NCBI GenBank assembly: GCA_003024785.1
Contig: PUQB01000067.1
Location: 335,999 to 399,998, forward strand
Direction: 5' to 3'
Length of the DNA stretch: 64,000 nucleotides
Source of the DNA: Selaginella tamariscina
Lineage: Eukaryota; Streptophyta; Lycopodiopsida; Selaginellales; Selaginellaceae
The translations under genes were made by a program, and so were the position numbers. The number at the start of each line of letters is the position of its first letter. Position 1 is the stretch's first letter. Under the pieces are notes generated by a model. That model ran no database searches. It was not told the DNA's origin and worked only from the letters and a program-made list of their open reading frames with translations. Below are positions 1 to 12,069 of the stretch, piece by piece.

Positions 1-450
1 ATTCTTTCCAGCCATATCCCAACAGGGGGAGCCGCACTTATATGGAGTTTGACAGTGTTTACCAATCTATGGATGGTATGTGTATATACACAGAACATCC
101 AATGTACACGAGCATATATGTAGATATGTATATAAACACATACGCACACACGCACGCACGTTGTTTTGCAGGAATTTGTGGACTGTTTGAAAAGAGGCTT
201 AAGGACGATAATCCCACCATTCGCAACCTCACTTACGATGTGGGAGAGCTCTACGAGTTCATCGATTCTCTACCAGATTTATCCGCACTCATGTAAGCAG
301 TTAACAAAATGATAATAGTATTATTAATGATTTTTATTATTATTATTATGCAGATTTGATACCAACTTGCAGGCGTATGTTCCATACGATCGCTCGTGGA
401 TCAAACTGCGGGTCTATCAACACCTTAAGAAATTTGCATCACAGCGATAG
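1..450 (+). CDS. ERH: Enhancer of rudimentary homologue (ERH), 3' part
   Basis: Three exons are visible: <1-75, 172-292 and 354-450 (stop TAG at 448-450), joined by GT-AG introns of 96 and 61 bases. The joined reading gives about 97 residues with the ERH landmarks in order: a GSRTYMEFDSVYQSMDGICG stretch, a LTYDVGELYEFIDSLPDLSAL core, and a DTNLQAYVPYDRSWIK C-terminal strand. ERH is a small (about 100-110 residue) conserved nuclear protein; in animals and fission yeast it binds partners in mRNA processing, transcription and RNA elimination as a dimer. Only about 10 N-terminal residues lie before the window. All splice phases agree and I see no break. The family call is firm; the function in plants is taken from the family. 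Confidence 0.93.
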
Positions 451-596
451 AAATACATATATCTTTATATATTAGCAAAGAATATGCTCTGTCTGTTAAT
501 CTATTTCACATATTAACGAGGAATATTCCCCATCGCATTTGGTATATCCTTGCTGAAACACGGTATATTTAAGTTGTGATTAGGGTTTATAGGGCA

Positions 597-1579
597 ATGG
601 CTTCCATGGCCATGCCGATGGCATGTGCAATGTATACAAAGCATGATCATTCTCCTGGGCGTCGTTTTGCTATGGCAATGGCACATGCAAAGCAGGATCA
701 TTATCCTGTGCCTCGTCCTTTACTAGCAATTCCGAAGAGAATTGAACCTTCCAACTGGTTCACAGATAGTGAAGACGAGGAAGAAGGAAGAGGTTATGGA
801 TGGGATGCGGAGGAACTAGGTCTTGCACTAGCTCACAACCCAAGCTGGTTTCCCATATTCAATGGCATCGGGTCTTCTCCAAGTGGAAGAAGAGCTAATC
901 GGTGCGGAAGAGGCGCTTTCAAGAGGGCTGGCTGGTTTAGCTGGGAAAATAGCTCTTGCAGAGATGGTGCTACTCCAGGGAAGATTTGAAGAAGCCCAGT
1001 CTTACCTGGAGAGTGTTTCTAGAGCTCGCGACTTAGACCATGCAGTGATTGCCCAAGTGAAGCTGGGAATGCTCATGGAAAATCTAGACCGTCTGGAGGA
1101 GGCAGGATTTTTACTCAGGCAGGCAGCACTTGTCAATGCACATGAAGGTGCCCAAGTTGCTGGAGATTTTCATGTATGATCACGGTGATGAGCTTGACAT
1201 TGAGATTCCCGATCGGTCTGGTTATCCTCTTGGATTCATGAAGGACCTGCCTGAGGCGTGGTTTGGGAGACTGAGGCTGGGATTGATCTACAAGAGGAAA
1301 GGGAAGGAGTGGCGTGCAAATCAGAACCTGTTTGTTGCCCACCAGACACGCAGCATGCGCAACTTGCTTGCGTTGCATCTCAAAAGAGTTAGGGAGGTGA
1401 GGGACGGGTGGTACAAGCTGATCTCTCTTAATGGGGAACTAGTTCATTATCCGCCACCTAAGCCTTGGACTGCCGAGGATGATGCAAAGCTCCTCAGCCG
1501 AGTGGCAGACAATGACATCAAGGGCGTCATTCTGGGAACGCGCAAGCTCGTTTCCAAGACTCCGATATGGATGATGTAA
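597..1579 (+). CDS. Uncharacterised acidic helical-repeat (TPR-like) protein, apparently frame-shifted
   Basis: I do not recognise this gene. Coding signal runs without introns through three frames. An N-terminal part rich in Met, Ala and His (from ATG 597) is followed by an acidic DSEDEEEG patch. Then come helix pairs resembling tetratricopeptide repeats (LLQGRFEEAQSYLESV, LDRLEEAGFLLRQAAL) and a basic C-terminal half ending PWTAEDDAKLLSRVADN. The reading frame moves by one base near 850 (run of T) and near 1168 (run of T); ignoring one T at each place gives one continuous protein of about 325 residues. The stop at 1577-1579 overlaps a perfect splice-donor-like GTAAGT at 1575-1580, so the true 3' end could be an exon end, but nothing coding follows for 2.5 kb. 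It is either an intact gene with consensus errors or a recent pseudogene. Confidence 0.5.
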
Positions 1580-2208
1580 GTATGGTTTTCTTGATCTATA
1601 TGAATTTGAATTGAGGTTATTACAAATATACTGCGGCCACTTTGTCCTTCCCGCTAAGATTTTCCATCAAGAAGAATATTCTTCAACATTTTACATGGGT
1701 TCTGGGCCCAATCTTTTATAAATTAAAATTTAAAAAAAATAAAAATGCCACATCATTGTTAATAATATGATTTTACACTAAAGTGGTTAATTAAATTAAA
1801 TATGAAATATTAGTATGTTTACCTGGTTATTAAAGGAGGTTTTTGCATATATATTTACAATATATATGCAATAAAGTTACACCTGCTTAATATTTTTTTT
1901 AAAAGATATGTTAACACAATTAAATTTTGTTTCTCTTTTATTTTAAAATGTTAATTCTTTAGTGTCTTCGTTGTTATTTTCTATTTTGAAGTGACTGGTT
2001 ATAGTTTATTGGTTTATATTTTTCCCTTCTTTTTCTCTCTTATATATATATTCCAATTATTTATTGATTATACATATAAAAATATCTCCTCTCTCTCTAT
2101 ATATATATATTTCTATAAGTAACATTATTTCATTTAGACTCAACATATATTTAAATTAAGAATAACATAATGTTTGTAAGAGATTAATATAAAAACATGC
2201 ACAATGTT

Positions 2209-2240
<32 letters not shown>

Positions 2241-3149
2241 ATATATAAACAAATATACACACATTTATATAAACAAGACACCTTCCGAATTATATATTTA
2301 TCCATATTAATGCCTTTGTTAATGTTCTTTAAGCAAAACAAATTCAAGTGTGTGTCTCTATCTATCTATCTAATATAATATCTTACATGTAAATATATGA
2401 CATTTTAGTGAATCTTCCATTCACTCTTTATTTACAAGTCCTAGATTTTCTTTTGTTTCTTTGTTTTTTACTTATTAAATGCTTAATTTTTCTTAAAGGT
2501 TAATATTAAAAAAATAAAGAAAAACTTAATTAACAAGTGAATTAATTTTGGTACATATGTTATACTCAAACTATGTAGTTGCCAATGTAAATTGTAAATT
2601 ATAAATACTAAGCATGTGGAAAAACAAACTCATAGTAAAATAAATAATTTTTTTAATTTTATTAAATAATAAATTAATCACCCACTAGTGTAAGTAATGT
2701 ACGAGTTTTGTTATGCACTATTATGATATAATTAAATTACTTTTCTTATAATTTTGCACTACACTATTCATTAATAGTACTAGGTTAACTTTTAACATTA
2801 AATGTAAATAATACTATAGAACATTGGGATCAGGTATATCTTGTTGCTATTGTTATATAATATTAATGTTATAACTTTTCTCTCTCTCCTTAAGCTAATA
2901 AAGCAAATAGCCAATTGGTATTTACAAAAAAAGTCCTTAATAATGATGACCCAAATTTGTTTAACATATTTATAATTTTTACCCAAATAATCGACCCACC
3001 AAGTTAGAAACCCTTTTAAGAGAGTGGATGCCCTTGTTCATAACTCAAGGGTACAATGCTGACTCAATTGTACATATTTGGTGACGTATCACATTTAAAG
3101 AAACAACAAACTCAAACATTCATAAATAATCAAAAATGTTAACACTAGG
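1580..3149. other. AT-rich intergenic DNA
   Basis: No gene is supported here. The stretch is very AT-rich, with TA dinucleotide runs near 2040-2110 and 2210-2250 and short TCTA repeats near 2356. The short open frames in it have no recognisable protein features. Confidence 0.6.
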
Positions 3150-3884
3150 AACATGTTTAGATTGATATTCTCATTATCCTTTCATTTGAGTTGAAGTTAT
3201 AAAGTCCACATTTTCAAATCAAGTGAAAATCACTTTGTTTATGTGCAAAGGTGCTTACCTTGTGAAATTGTGTTTGTAGAAATCTTAAGGATTATATCTT
3301 TTTGGGAAGTTATATGGGATTGTGTTTGAACTAGGAAATTCAATGAAATCTGCACGATGAAAACTAAATTAGTTTAATACTCATTCATATCAATTACCTT
3401 TATTTAACACGAAATCATATGAGATGGAGGTGGATCCTCATATTTGCTACCAATGTTAAAGCTTCTCTAGGATCTAGCCTATCAAGAAATTACACCCTTA
3501 CTTTGAATGTGTCCTCCACTACATGTGGGTTCAGTGGCTAGATCTTGGTTGCTCGAAAATGCTGGGGGTATAGTATTTAACATGTTTGGATTGATAGTCT
3601 CATTATCTTCCATTTGAGTTGAAGTTATAAAGTCTACATTCTCAAATCAAGTGAAAATCACTTTGTTTATGTGCAAAGGTGCTTACCTTGTGAAATTGTG
3701 CCTATAGAAGTCTTAAGGATTATATCTTTATTGGGAAGTTACACATTGAACTAGGAAATTCAATGAAATCTGCATGATGAAAACTAAATTAATCTAATAC
3801 TCATTCATATTAATTACTTTATTTAACACGAAGTCATGTGAGAGTGGAGGTGGATCCTCATATTTGCTACTAATATTGAAGCTA
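3150..3884. repeat. Pair of diverged direct repeats (about 310 bases each)
   Basis: The segment 3150-3464 recurs at 3579-3884 with scattered substitutions and a few indels. Both begin AACATGTTT(A/G)GATTGAT and end after GGTGGATCCTCATATTTGC. About 115 unique bases separate them. The second copy runs directly into a CATCCCTACCTAT sequence belonging to the repeat family that dominates 7.0-8.7 kb. The arrangement could be a degraded small element with terminal direct repeats or a simple tandem duplication; no coding capacity is seen. Confidence 0.7.
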
Positions 3885-3892
3885 CATCCCTA

Positions 3893-3897
3893 CCTAT
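3893..3897. repeat. Target-site duplication CCTAT (left)
   Basis: CCTAT lies immediately before the TG that opens the left LTR. The same five bases follow the CA closing the right LTR at 7037. Confidence 0.9.
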
Positions 3898-4411
3898 TGT
3901 CACGACTTAATACATGATGCAGGATTCCGGATACAGGATATAGGATACAGGATATGGGATACAAGATACATGATATGCTTATAGGATATACCTACAAAAT
4001 ATGCTTATAAGATATTCCTACAGGATATACTTACATGATATTCCTACATGATATGCTATAGAATATGCCTAGAGGATAAGGGTCATCATTTGACTAGATT
4101 AGGCTTATGACCAGATTAACTTTTGGAGTTGTGAGCATAAAAGCTCCGACATAATTGTTATACAAATAGTTACTATCAACACCAGTCATTTTACAATCAT
4201 TTTTATCTTGATTCTTATCTTACTTCTTGCCTTATACTCTTGTCTTATTCCTAGTTTTTATCCTGCTCCAGTTCCTATCCTGCTCCTTGTCCTACTCCTT
4301 GTTTGCTCATGCGTTCTTAATTCCTGTCTTGTTCCTTGTCTTGCTCCTGAGTCAAGCTTCTTTGTTCTCGGAATCATGTTCGCTTCCTTGTTCTTGAATC
4401 GTGGTTTGACA
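3898..4411 (+). repeat. Left LTR of the 3.9-kb gypsy element
   Basis: It begins TGTCACGAC and ends TTTGACA. The first 190 bases are a run of degenerate GGATAC/GGATATGCCTA repeats. The rest is pyrimidine-rich with CTTGTCCTGCTCC-type repeats before the end. It matches the LTRs at 6599-7037, 44570-44946 and 49974-50481. Confidence 0.9.
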
Positions 4412-6598
4412 ATTTAATAATAACTCCTTTCATAGCTTTATGATTTTCAGTTACTTATTTTTTTCCTTGATTCTTCTCCTTCATTTTCCTCCTTTTTTCT
4501 TTCATAAATCATGGCCCATTTTGAGTAATTTTAACATGAGCACCAAATATTGCTTCATGAATTGGCCACTTTGCACTAAGTGGTCACAGATCTGCAAGGT
4601 TCCACCAACGCGGCACATGCAGCTGCTGATGCATCCTCCAAGGCTATTGCGCAGGCTCTCTCTCAAGCATCTGTGATTTCCTCTCCATCGAACACTTATT
4701 CAGAGTCGAAAATCAATATGCCAAAAAGTTTAGTGGCAATTGCGCTGATTTCTAAGGGTTCCTGAATCAGATCAGGCTTTTGATCCGTATGCAACCACGC
4801 CGCTACTCAATTAATGCATAAAAGGTTAGCCTTTTGACATCCTTACTAGTTGGATCTCCACAGGCTTGGGTTGCCCCTTTGCTAGAGCGTGACGACCCAT
4901 TGATGGAGGACTTTAAAGGATTTGTGGTTGCCTTTGAAGCCTGCTTTAGAGATCTTGATAAGTACCGTTCTGCATGCACGAAGTTACGTAAACTCACACA
5001 AGGATCCCGACCAACTTTTGTCTATGCATCCGAATTTAAAACTTTGCACGAACATTCCATGGGACGGGACTGCATTGATCGAACATTTCCGTTTTGGGTT
5101 GAGGGATGACGTGAAGGACCTTCTCTTATGTTACCGATGCCCAAACATTAGCGGAGATCACAGGTCGTTTGCTGCGACAACCGCTTGTTCGAGAGTCGTC
5201 AGAAAAATCCCGTCAACAGTTCTTGCAAATCAATCTTGCAGCTGTGGTACATATTTCTGCGACACCTTCTGGAGTATTTCCTATGGAGGTTGAGAAATAC
5301 AAGCATGGCTCACTTTCCCCTGTTGAGAAGCAACGTCACTGTAGTGAGAACCTATGTTTGTATTGTGGTGAAACAGAACATAAGGTGGAAGAATATCTTA
5401 TTAAAGCTAGGAAGTTCAAGACGCATGAAGTTGAAGCTGAAGTTCAATTGGAAAACTTCAATATCCACTTCGTTTAGGAGCCACGAAGTTGGACGTAGGT
5501 GCAGGCTCCATTGGTGCTACTCATATCATTCCATCACTCAAGTTTCCTATATACATTCATCTTAATAATCGAGAGCTCAAGGAGTTTGCCCTGTTAGACA
5601 CTGGTGCAAATGCATGCTTCATGGATGACACTTTTGCAACTCAGCATGGCATTCCGATGGTGAAGTTGAAGTGTGCAGTTTCTGTAAAGGTGGCCGATGG
5701 TCGTTTGATTACTTTTAACGCAGTTACCCATGCTACCACACCTCTCTCTTGCAGTCATGGCGCATTTAACTATTCGATTTCCTTTAACTTGATCAAGACT
5801 TCGTCGACTCCCATCATTTTGGGCATGTCATGGTTTAGGGTTGCAAATCCTCAGATCGATTGGAGGTCTACACGTTTTCCTTTTGGCATCTAAGATCAAT
5901 CCTGTACCTTCGAATACATCCTTAGTGTTTGAGGCAGTACAAGAGTAATGAAAAAAGGTAAGATTGGGAAAGACCTGTGTAGATGTTAACAAGTGTATAG
6001 GATTGGAAGAATCTTGTACAGAAGTCTGTGGATGCATAGGAGTGAGGAGAGCCTGCGAGTGTGCTAATGAACCAACATGAGGTGGATCTTGTTGAGAAGG
6101 AATCTTTGACACTGATACAGGATTGGAATAACCCTGTACAAGAATCCGTGAATTTACAGGAGTGGAGAGAGCCTGCGGATGTGCTGAGGAACTGACATGA
6201 GGTGAATCCTTTCGAGGAGTCTTCAACAACAGGCATGGTCAATCCTATAGCTTTCCGACTCAAGTTACCATCTACAATGAAACTTCATCCTGTGTTTCAC
6301 ACCTCCTTATTAGAGCCGTATCATCATTTTTTTCTTCCAGGTCGTGCTTCTTCTCCTCCTCCTCCTATGGTCATTGGCAATGAACCTGAGTACAAAGTTG
6401 CAGCCATCCTTGATTCTCGTCTTCATCGCTGCTAACTTCAATACTTGGTGGATTGGAAAGGTTATTTGCTTACCGATCGCACTTGGGAACTTGCATCTAA
6501 CTTACTCCATGCTTCTTCAAGATTGTTGCCTTCCATCAGCGTTATCCTACTAAACTAGGTCCCAAGACTCATGGAAGTCGTCCTTAGGGAGGATGTGC

Positions 6599-7037
6599 TG
6601 TCATGACCCGATACAGGATGCAGAATTCCGGATACAGGATATAGGATACAGTATATGCCTATAGGATAAGGGTCACCATTTTTAGCTCATGACTAAATTA
6701 GGCTCATAACCAGATTAGCTCTTGAAGTTGTGAGCATAAAAGCTCTAACTTAATTATTGTACAATCAGTTACTATCAACACCAGTCATTCTACGATTATT
6801 TTTGTCTTGATTCTTGTCTTGCTTCTTGCCTTTTACTCGTCTTGTTCCTAGTTCCTATCCTACTCCAGTTCTTGTCCTACTCCTTGTCCTACTCCTTATT
6901 TGCTCATGAGTTCCTAGTTCCAAGAGTCTTGCTCCTTATCCTGTTCTTGAGTCAAGCTTCCTTGTTTTTGGAATCCTGTTCGCTTCCTTGTTCTTGGAAT
7001 CCTGTTCAATTCCTTTTTCCTGGATCGTGGCTTGACA
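6599..7037 (+). repeat. Right LTR of the 3.9-kb gypsy element
   Basis: It begins TGTCATGAC after a purine-rich AGGGAGGATG tract suited to be the polypurine primer, and ends GGCTTGACA. It is about 75 bases shorter than the left LTR, mainly in the short-repeat block. Confidence 0.9.
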
Positions 7038-7042
7038 CCTAT
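7038..7042. repeat. Target-site duplication CCTAT (right)
   Basis: It matches 3893-3897. Joining the two flanks gives CATCCCTACCTATTAGTTCC, which also occurs uninterrupted near 7976-7995, so an unfilled form of the insertion site is present nearby. Confidence 0.9.
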
Positions 7043-8720
7043 TAGTTCCAACTAAGTTGAACACATCACACATCCCTACCTGTTAATTATAACACTCCTC
7101 CCCACCACACATCCCTACCAACATGGTATCAGAGTTGTGCTTAGGAATGTGTGGTGGTAGGCCTGGATTGGCAGGTAGGGATGTGTGGTGTGTCTAGCTT
7201 AGTTGGAACTAACAAGTAGGGATATGTGGTGGGGAGGAGTGTCGGACCTAACAGGTAGGGATATGTGGTGTGTTCGACTTAGTTGGAACTAACAGGTAGG
7301 GATGTGTGTGAGTTATGCTTAGGAACCAACACTCCTACCTACCAGTCCAGGCCTACCACACATTCCTAAGCACAACTCAGACACATCCCTACCTATTAGT
7401 TCCAACTAAGCTGAACACACCACACATCCCTACTTGTTAGTTCCAACACTCCTACCTGCCAGTCCATGCCTGCCACACATCCCTAAGCTAAACACACCAC
7501 ACATCCCTACCTGTTAGTTCCAACACTTCTACCTACCAGTCCAGCCCTACCACACATTCCTAAGCACAACTCACACACATCCCTACATGTTAGTTCCAAC
7601 TAAGCTAAACACACCACACATCCCTACTTGTTAGTTCCAACACTCCTCCCCACCACACATCCCTACCAACATGGTATTAGAGTTGTGCTTAGGAATGTGT
7701 GGTGGTAGACCTAGTATCAGAGTTGTGCTTAGGAATGTGTGGTGGTAGACCTAGTATCAGAGTTGTGCTTAGGAATGTGTGGTGGTAGGCTTGGACTGGT
7801 AGGTAGGGATGTGTGATGTGTCCAACTTAGTTGGAACAAACAGGTAGGGATGTGTGGTGGGGAGAGTGTTGGACCTAACAGGTAGGGATGTGTGTGAGTT
7901 GTGCTTAGGAACCAACACTCCTACCTATTAGTCCAGGCCTACCACACATTCCTAAGCACAACTCACACACATCCCTACCTATTAGTTCCAACTAAGCTGA
8001 ACACACCACACATCCCTACTTGTTAGTTCCAAACTCCTCCCCACCACACATCCCTACCAACATGGTATTAGAGTTGTGCTGGTAGGCCTGGATTGGTAGG
8101 TAGGGATGTGTGGTGTGTTCAGCTTAGCTGGAACTAACAGATAGGGATGTGTGGTGGGGAGGAGTGTTGGACCTAACATGTAGGGATGTGGTGTGTTCAG
8201 CTTAGTTGGAACTAATAGGTAGGGATGTGTGTGAGTTGTGCTTAGGAATGTGTGGTAGGCCTAGACTGGCAAGTAACTTGCATTGATATGCTTGTCCTCT
8301 TGAGAGTCAATATGCTAGCCCAAGAGTCTCGTTTACTTCTAAATTCCAGATTGTTTTTTCACTAGACTTTGATGCTAAATTCCTCCTTGAAGGAGTGGCA
8401 TGAAGGATGCCCTCATGCCTTTGTGAAGATGATTTAACAAAGTTGCCATGTTTACCTGGCAACTTTGTTATCCAACTAATAGGCAGGGATGTGTGGTGTA
8501 ACCAGCTTAGTTGGAACTAGTAGGTAGGGCAAGTAAAAATGGCAACTTTGTTATCCAACTAACAGGTAGGGAGGTGTGGTGTGTCCAGCTTATTTGGAAC
8601 TAACAGGTAGGGATGTGTGGTGGGGAGGAGTGTTGGACCTAACAGGTAGGGATGTGTGGTGTGTTCAGCTTAGTTGGAACTAACATGTAGGGATGTCTGT
8701 GAGTTATGCTTAGGAATGTG
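7043..8720. repeat. Field of direct and inverted copies of a GTAGGGATGTGTGG repeat
   Basis: About 1.7 kb consists almost wholly of copies, in both orientations, of a unit containing GGTAGGGATGTGTGGTG and TTAGTTGGAACTAACAG. These are mixed with GTGCTTAGGAATGTGTGGT. Several junctions read CCAACATGGTATCAGAGTTG (near 7118) or the TATTAGAG variant (near 7671 and 8060); TGGTATCAGAG is the usual plant retrotransposon primer-binding site for initiator tRNA-Met. A larger block (about 8220-8455) with CATTGATATGCTTGTCC is repeated at about 8697-8925. No coding capacity is seen. It may be a pile-up of small LTR-type (TRIM-like) elements or a foldback satellite. Confidence 0.75.
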
Positions 8721-9240
8721 TGGTAGGCATGGATTGGCAAGTAACTCGCATTGATATGCTTGTCCTCTTGAGAGTCAATATGCTAGCCCAAGAGTCTCGT
8801 CTACTTTTGAATTCCAGATTGTTTTTTCACTAGACTTTGATGCTAAATTCCTCCTTGAAGGAGTGGCATGAAGGATGCCCTCATGCCTTTGTGAAGATGA
8901 TTTAACAAAGTTGCCATTTTTACCTGGCAACACTCCTTCCCACCACACATCCCTACCCACATTTTGTTATCCATTTTTACCTGGCAACACTCCTCCCAAC
9001 ACTCCTCCCCACCATTTTTACCTGGCAACACTCCCCATTTTTACCTGGCAATATCCCTCCCCACCACACATTTTATTTAGCACATATCCATTTTTACCTA
9101 GCAATATCCCTCCCCACCACACATCTAACCACACATTTTATTATCCATTTTTAATACCACATATCCATTTTTGTTATCCATTTTTACCTGGCAATATCCA
9201 TTTTATTATCCATTTTTAATACCACACATTTTATTATCCA
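8721..9240. repeat. Second copy of the 235-base block plus ATTTTTACCTGGCAA tandem repeats
   Basis: The block at about 8697-8925 duplicates 8220-8455. After it, the motif CCATTTTTACCTGGCAA and the cassette CTCCCCACCACACAT alternate in short irregular units until about 9240. Open frames across this part are low-complexity artefacts. Confidence 0.7.
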
Positions 9241-11470
9241 TAGAAGGCCAGGTTGTGTATATTATTTAGCTTAAATGAGACTATGTGAAGTTACAACCTC
9301 ATTAAATGAGGTAAATTGCTTAGCATATAATAACACCACAAACTTCTATGTTTTTAACAAAGCTTAACAACTCACTTTTTTGTGCAATTGACCCCTATGT
9401 GACAACTTTAAATGAACAGCACATTAATGTCCATCAACATGCAATCACTAGTGAGCAAGATCAAACTTGAATTCAGAAAGAGCAAGTAGGTTTAAGAGCG
9501 CTTCGTTGTTCACCTAACACCATTTAGCAATCAAGCTTTTAATAGCCATCAGTTAATGTTATTTAAATTTAGGTTACTCAGTAGTCACACTAGGGTTAAG
9601 GTGTTTAGTATATATAATGTGGTTCACTAGTGAGATTTTAAGGGGTTCTAGTGATTCCAAATTGATAGTTGATCCCTCCCCCTATGCTTCTAATAAACAA
9701 GTTATTACATCTACAAAAGAGTCTTGTTTAAGTTCTAATGAGAAGTCTTGGTTACTGTATTAAAACCTCTTCAGAAGCCTAGTGTATCTAGTGACTGGAT
9801 CAAGGCGATTGAACCAATAATAATTAATCTAAGGCCCACTTTCCACTAGCGGGTGGTTAATTGCCTTAACTAATTAAATTTTAATAAATTATTTATTTTA
9901 CTAACAATTTGTTTTTCTACTTGTTAATTATTTAAAATTTAACATTTACATGGCACCTACGTGGTGCCTATATATAGCTTTTTTAGTGGTAGCCAAACAA
10001 CCGGGCAATTTTGCCTAGTTATATAGCTACCATGCATAACGTGTATAATTTAAACATATAGGTTATTATTAAGTTTTTCTTTTATTTCCTTGCATGAGCC
10101 CATGGAGACTTATTTGGAGTTATAAGATGGCAAGGCGCCACGAGTGGTAACTACTAATTGATCTTTTTATTACTTGTTATTAATCAATTTGATGTGCAAG
10201 TGATCTCTTTTTTATTTTAATTACTTTTTTTTAATTTTTTAAATTTGCAATAAGCTTTTCAATGCTGAAAAAAGGTTGATCAAGGCAAAGAAGGATTCTT
10301 GTGAGATACTTATGCATCTTTAATCTATGTTTTATATTATAAAATACATAAATATATACATATAACATATATTATAGTTATGCATGTATGTATTTTGTAA
10401 CTCATATATATGAAGAGGAAAGCTTCAATATGAGAATTATATGAATGAGTGTTTATAATTATGCATGTAATATCTCTCTTTGCATGTGTGTATGTAATCT
10501 CTCTTTTTCCATGTGTGCGTGTAATCTCTCTCTCCATGCATAATACTTGCCCCATATATACGAATGCAAATAATTATGCATGTAATCTCTCTCTATGCAT
10601 GTATATATACATATATAAACATATGTATATATATATGTGTGTGTATTGATATGTTTTATGTATGCATATGTATTTGTTTAACATGTGCACACAAGTCTTG
10701 AAAACAAAATGCTTGGAGAAAATATATAACTTTATATATATAAACAAAACTGTATAACTTTAATTAAAAAATTATAATTTATATTTATAGGTTAATTATT
10801 TAATATACACATGAATCACTTTACCATTTGATACAATTAATACATATATATATTTTTATAACATATATATGAACACAATATACATTGACTACTCATTAAA
10901 TATTTACATTTTTATCTTTCCATATAATTTATTCTCAAGTCTTTACAATATATGTATCTTCAAACCCAAAAACCTTAATTAATAAAAAAAAAAAAAATCA
11001 TTAACCATGATTAAATAAAAATTATTCACTTGTAATTTAATTTTTAATTTAATTAACCATTCTAATGGAAAACCACAGTGGTGTTTTAATTCAATTAACC
11101 ACTCTAGTAGAAAACTACAGTAATATTTCAATTCAATTAACCATTTTAATGGAAAACCATATTGATAGTTATTATTAATGATGTGACATTTTTTTTTTAA
11201 TTTACAAAGGGTCGAATAACTACCGGATAATGAAAAGTGGGCAATAGCTGTATTAAGATGGAATATTAAATCAATGTAAGTAAGTTCATACTAAACCAGT
11301 AATATTAAAGTATTAAATCAATGTAAGTAAGTTCATACTAAACCAGTAATATTAAAGTATCTCTCACATACATCTACAAGTTTACTGCACCTATGTGTGT
11401 TGACTTGCGTGATCATTCGTTTAAGGTGCCGCGTAGCCAACTGAAGTGGACTTTTTCCACCGCTTTGACA
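9241..11470. other. AT-rich intergenic DNA with small tandem repeats
   Basis: No gene is supported. The stretch holds a CATGTAATCTCTCTC minisatellite (about 10440-10605), three units of a roughly 55-base repeat with TTAACCA(T/C)TCTA (about 11045-11165), and an exact 47-base tandem duplication (about 11265-11311 and 11312-11358) containing AATCAATGTAAGTAAG. Confidence 0.6.
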
Positions 11471-12069
11471 TTATGAACATGCTAATGCGTGCATGTGTGT
11501 ACATATAAATATCTATAGGTCCAACAGATATCTATTGTTGGGTCCATTCGATTATCGCAAAATGAGAGGGCTAGTTATAGTTGTCATGGTATACCTTGTG
11601 TTTAGTGTATTGCAGATGGCTATGGATCCGTTCCTGCTGGATCTGGCAAAGAGTTGTGTTTTTGCACGTTTGAGTGTCTACATGCAAAAATTAAACAATA
11701 AACATTACATAAACTATATTAAAGATTCCCCTTGTTCATTGAAGTATATAGAATTTAATTATATAATTTAAAAGTAATATATTCAGTAAAATTTAGGTGA
11801 TATACAATCAATAAAATTATATAACAATATATATAGATTACAATAAAGCTAATATCATATTTATATTAATCTTTACACATTTTGTATGCGGCATGTGCAT
11901 GTCAGTATATATACTGACAAATAGAAGCTTTATTACTGTTACTTAAACGTGGTATGATTACATATGTACATACATACGTACGTGGTGTACTTTTCTAGCG
12001 AATTATAATGGTCAAACTTGGCTTGCTGTAATAGAACCTTAAATAATATGTGTATAATTAAAGCCCAGC

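Larger units (their letters stand above)
3898..7037 (+). mobile_element. Ty3/gypsy-type LTR retrotransposon, shortened and broken copy
   Basis: This element is bounded by LTRs at 3898-4411 and 6599-7037 that start TGTCA(C/T)GAC and end TTGACA, with a CCTAT target duplication on each side. Recognisable parts in order are a gag-like region (about 4560-5480), an aspartic-protease-like region with LLDTGANA (about 5489-5890), and a C-terminal tail with a chromodomain-like segment just before the right LTR (about 6230-6550). The reverse transcriptase, RNase H and integrase seen in the relative at 44.6-50.5 kb are absent, and the middle is rearranged compared with that copy. It is a clearly broken fossil with several breaks. 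The LTRs differ visibly, partly through varying numbers of a short AGGATATGCCTA-type repeat, so it is not a fresh insertion. The tail suggests a chromovirus. Confidence 0.9.

Noticed and set aside
4082-4170. Conserved run before the pyrimidine-rich part of the LTR, considered as a separate regulatory RNA
   Set aside because: It is shared by all LTRs of this family in the window and is best explained as ordinary LTR promoter sequence with a TATAAAAGCTC box-like motif.
8875-9219. 114-residue open frame rich in Thr, Pro and His
   Set aside because: It is a translation of the ATTTTTACCTGGCAA/CACCACACAT tandem repeats, with periodic composition and no gene features.
11493-11771. Open frame with a hydrophobic VIVVMVYLVFSVLQMAMDPF segment as a membrane-protein exon
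   Set aside because: Only one short hydrophobic patch in otherwise AT-rich DNA, no partner exon, no family match I can name, and a low-complexity C-terminus.
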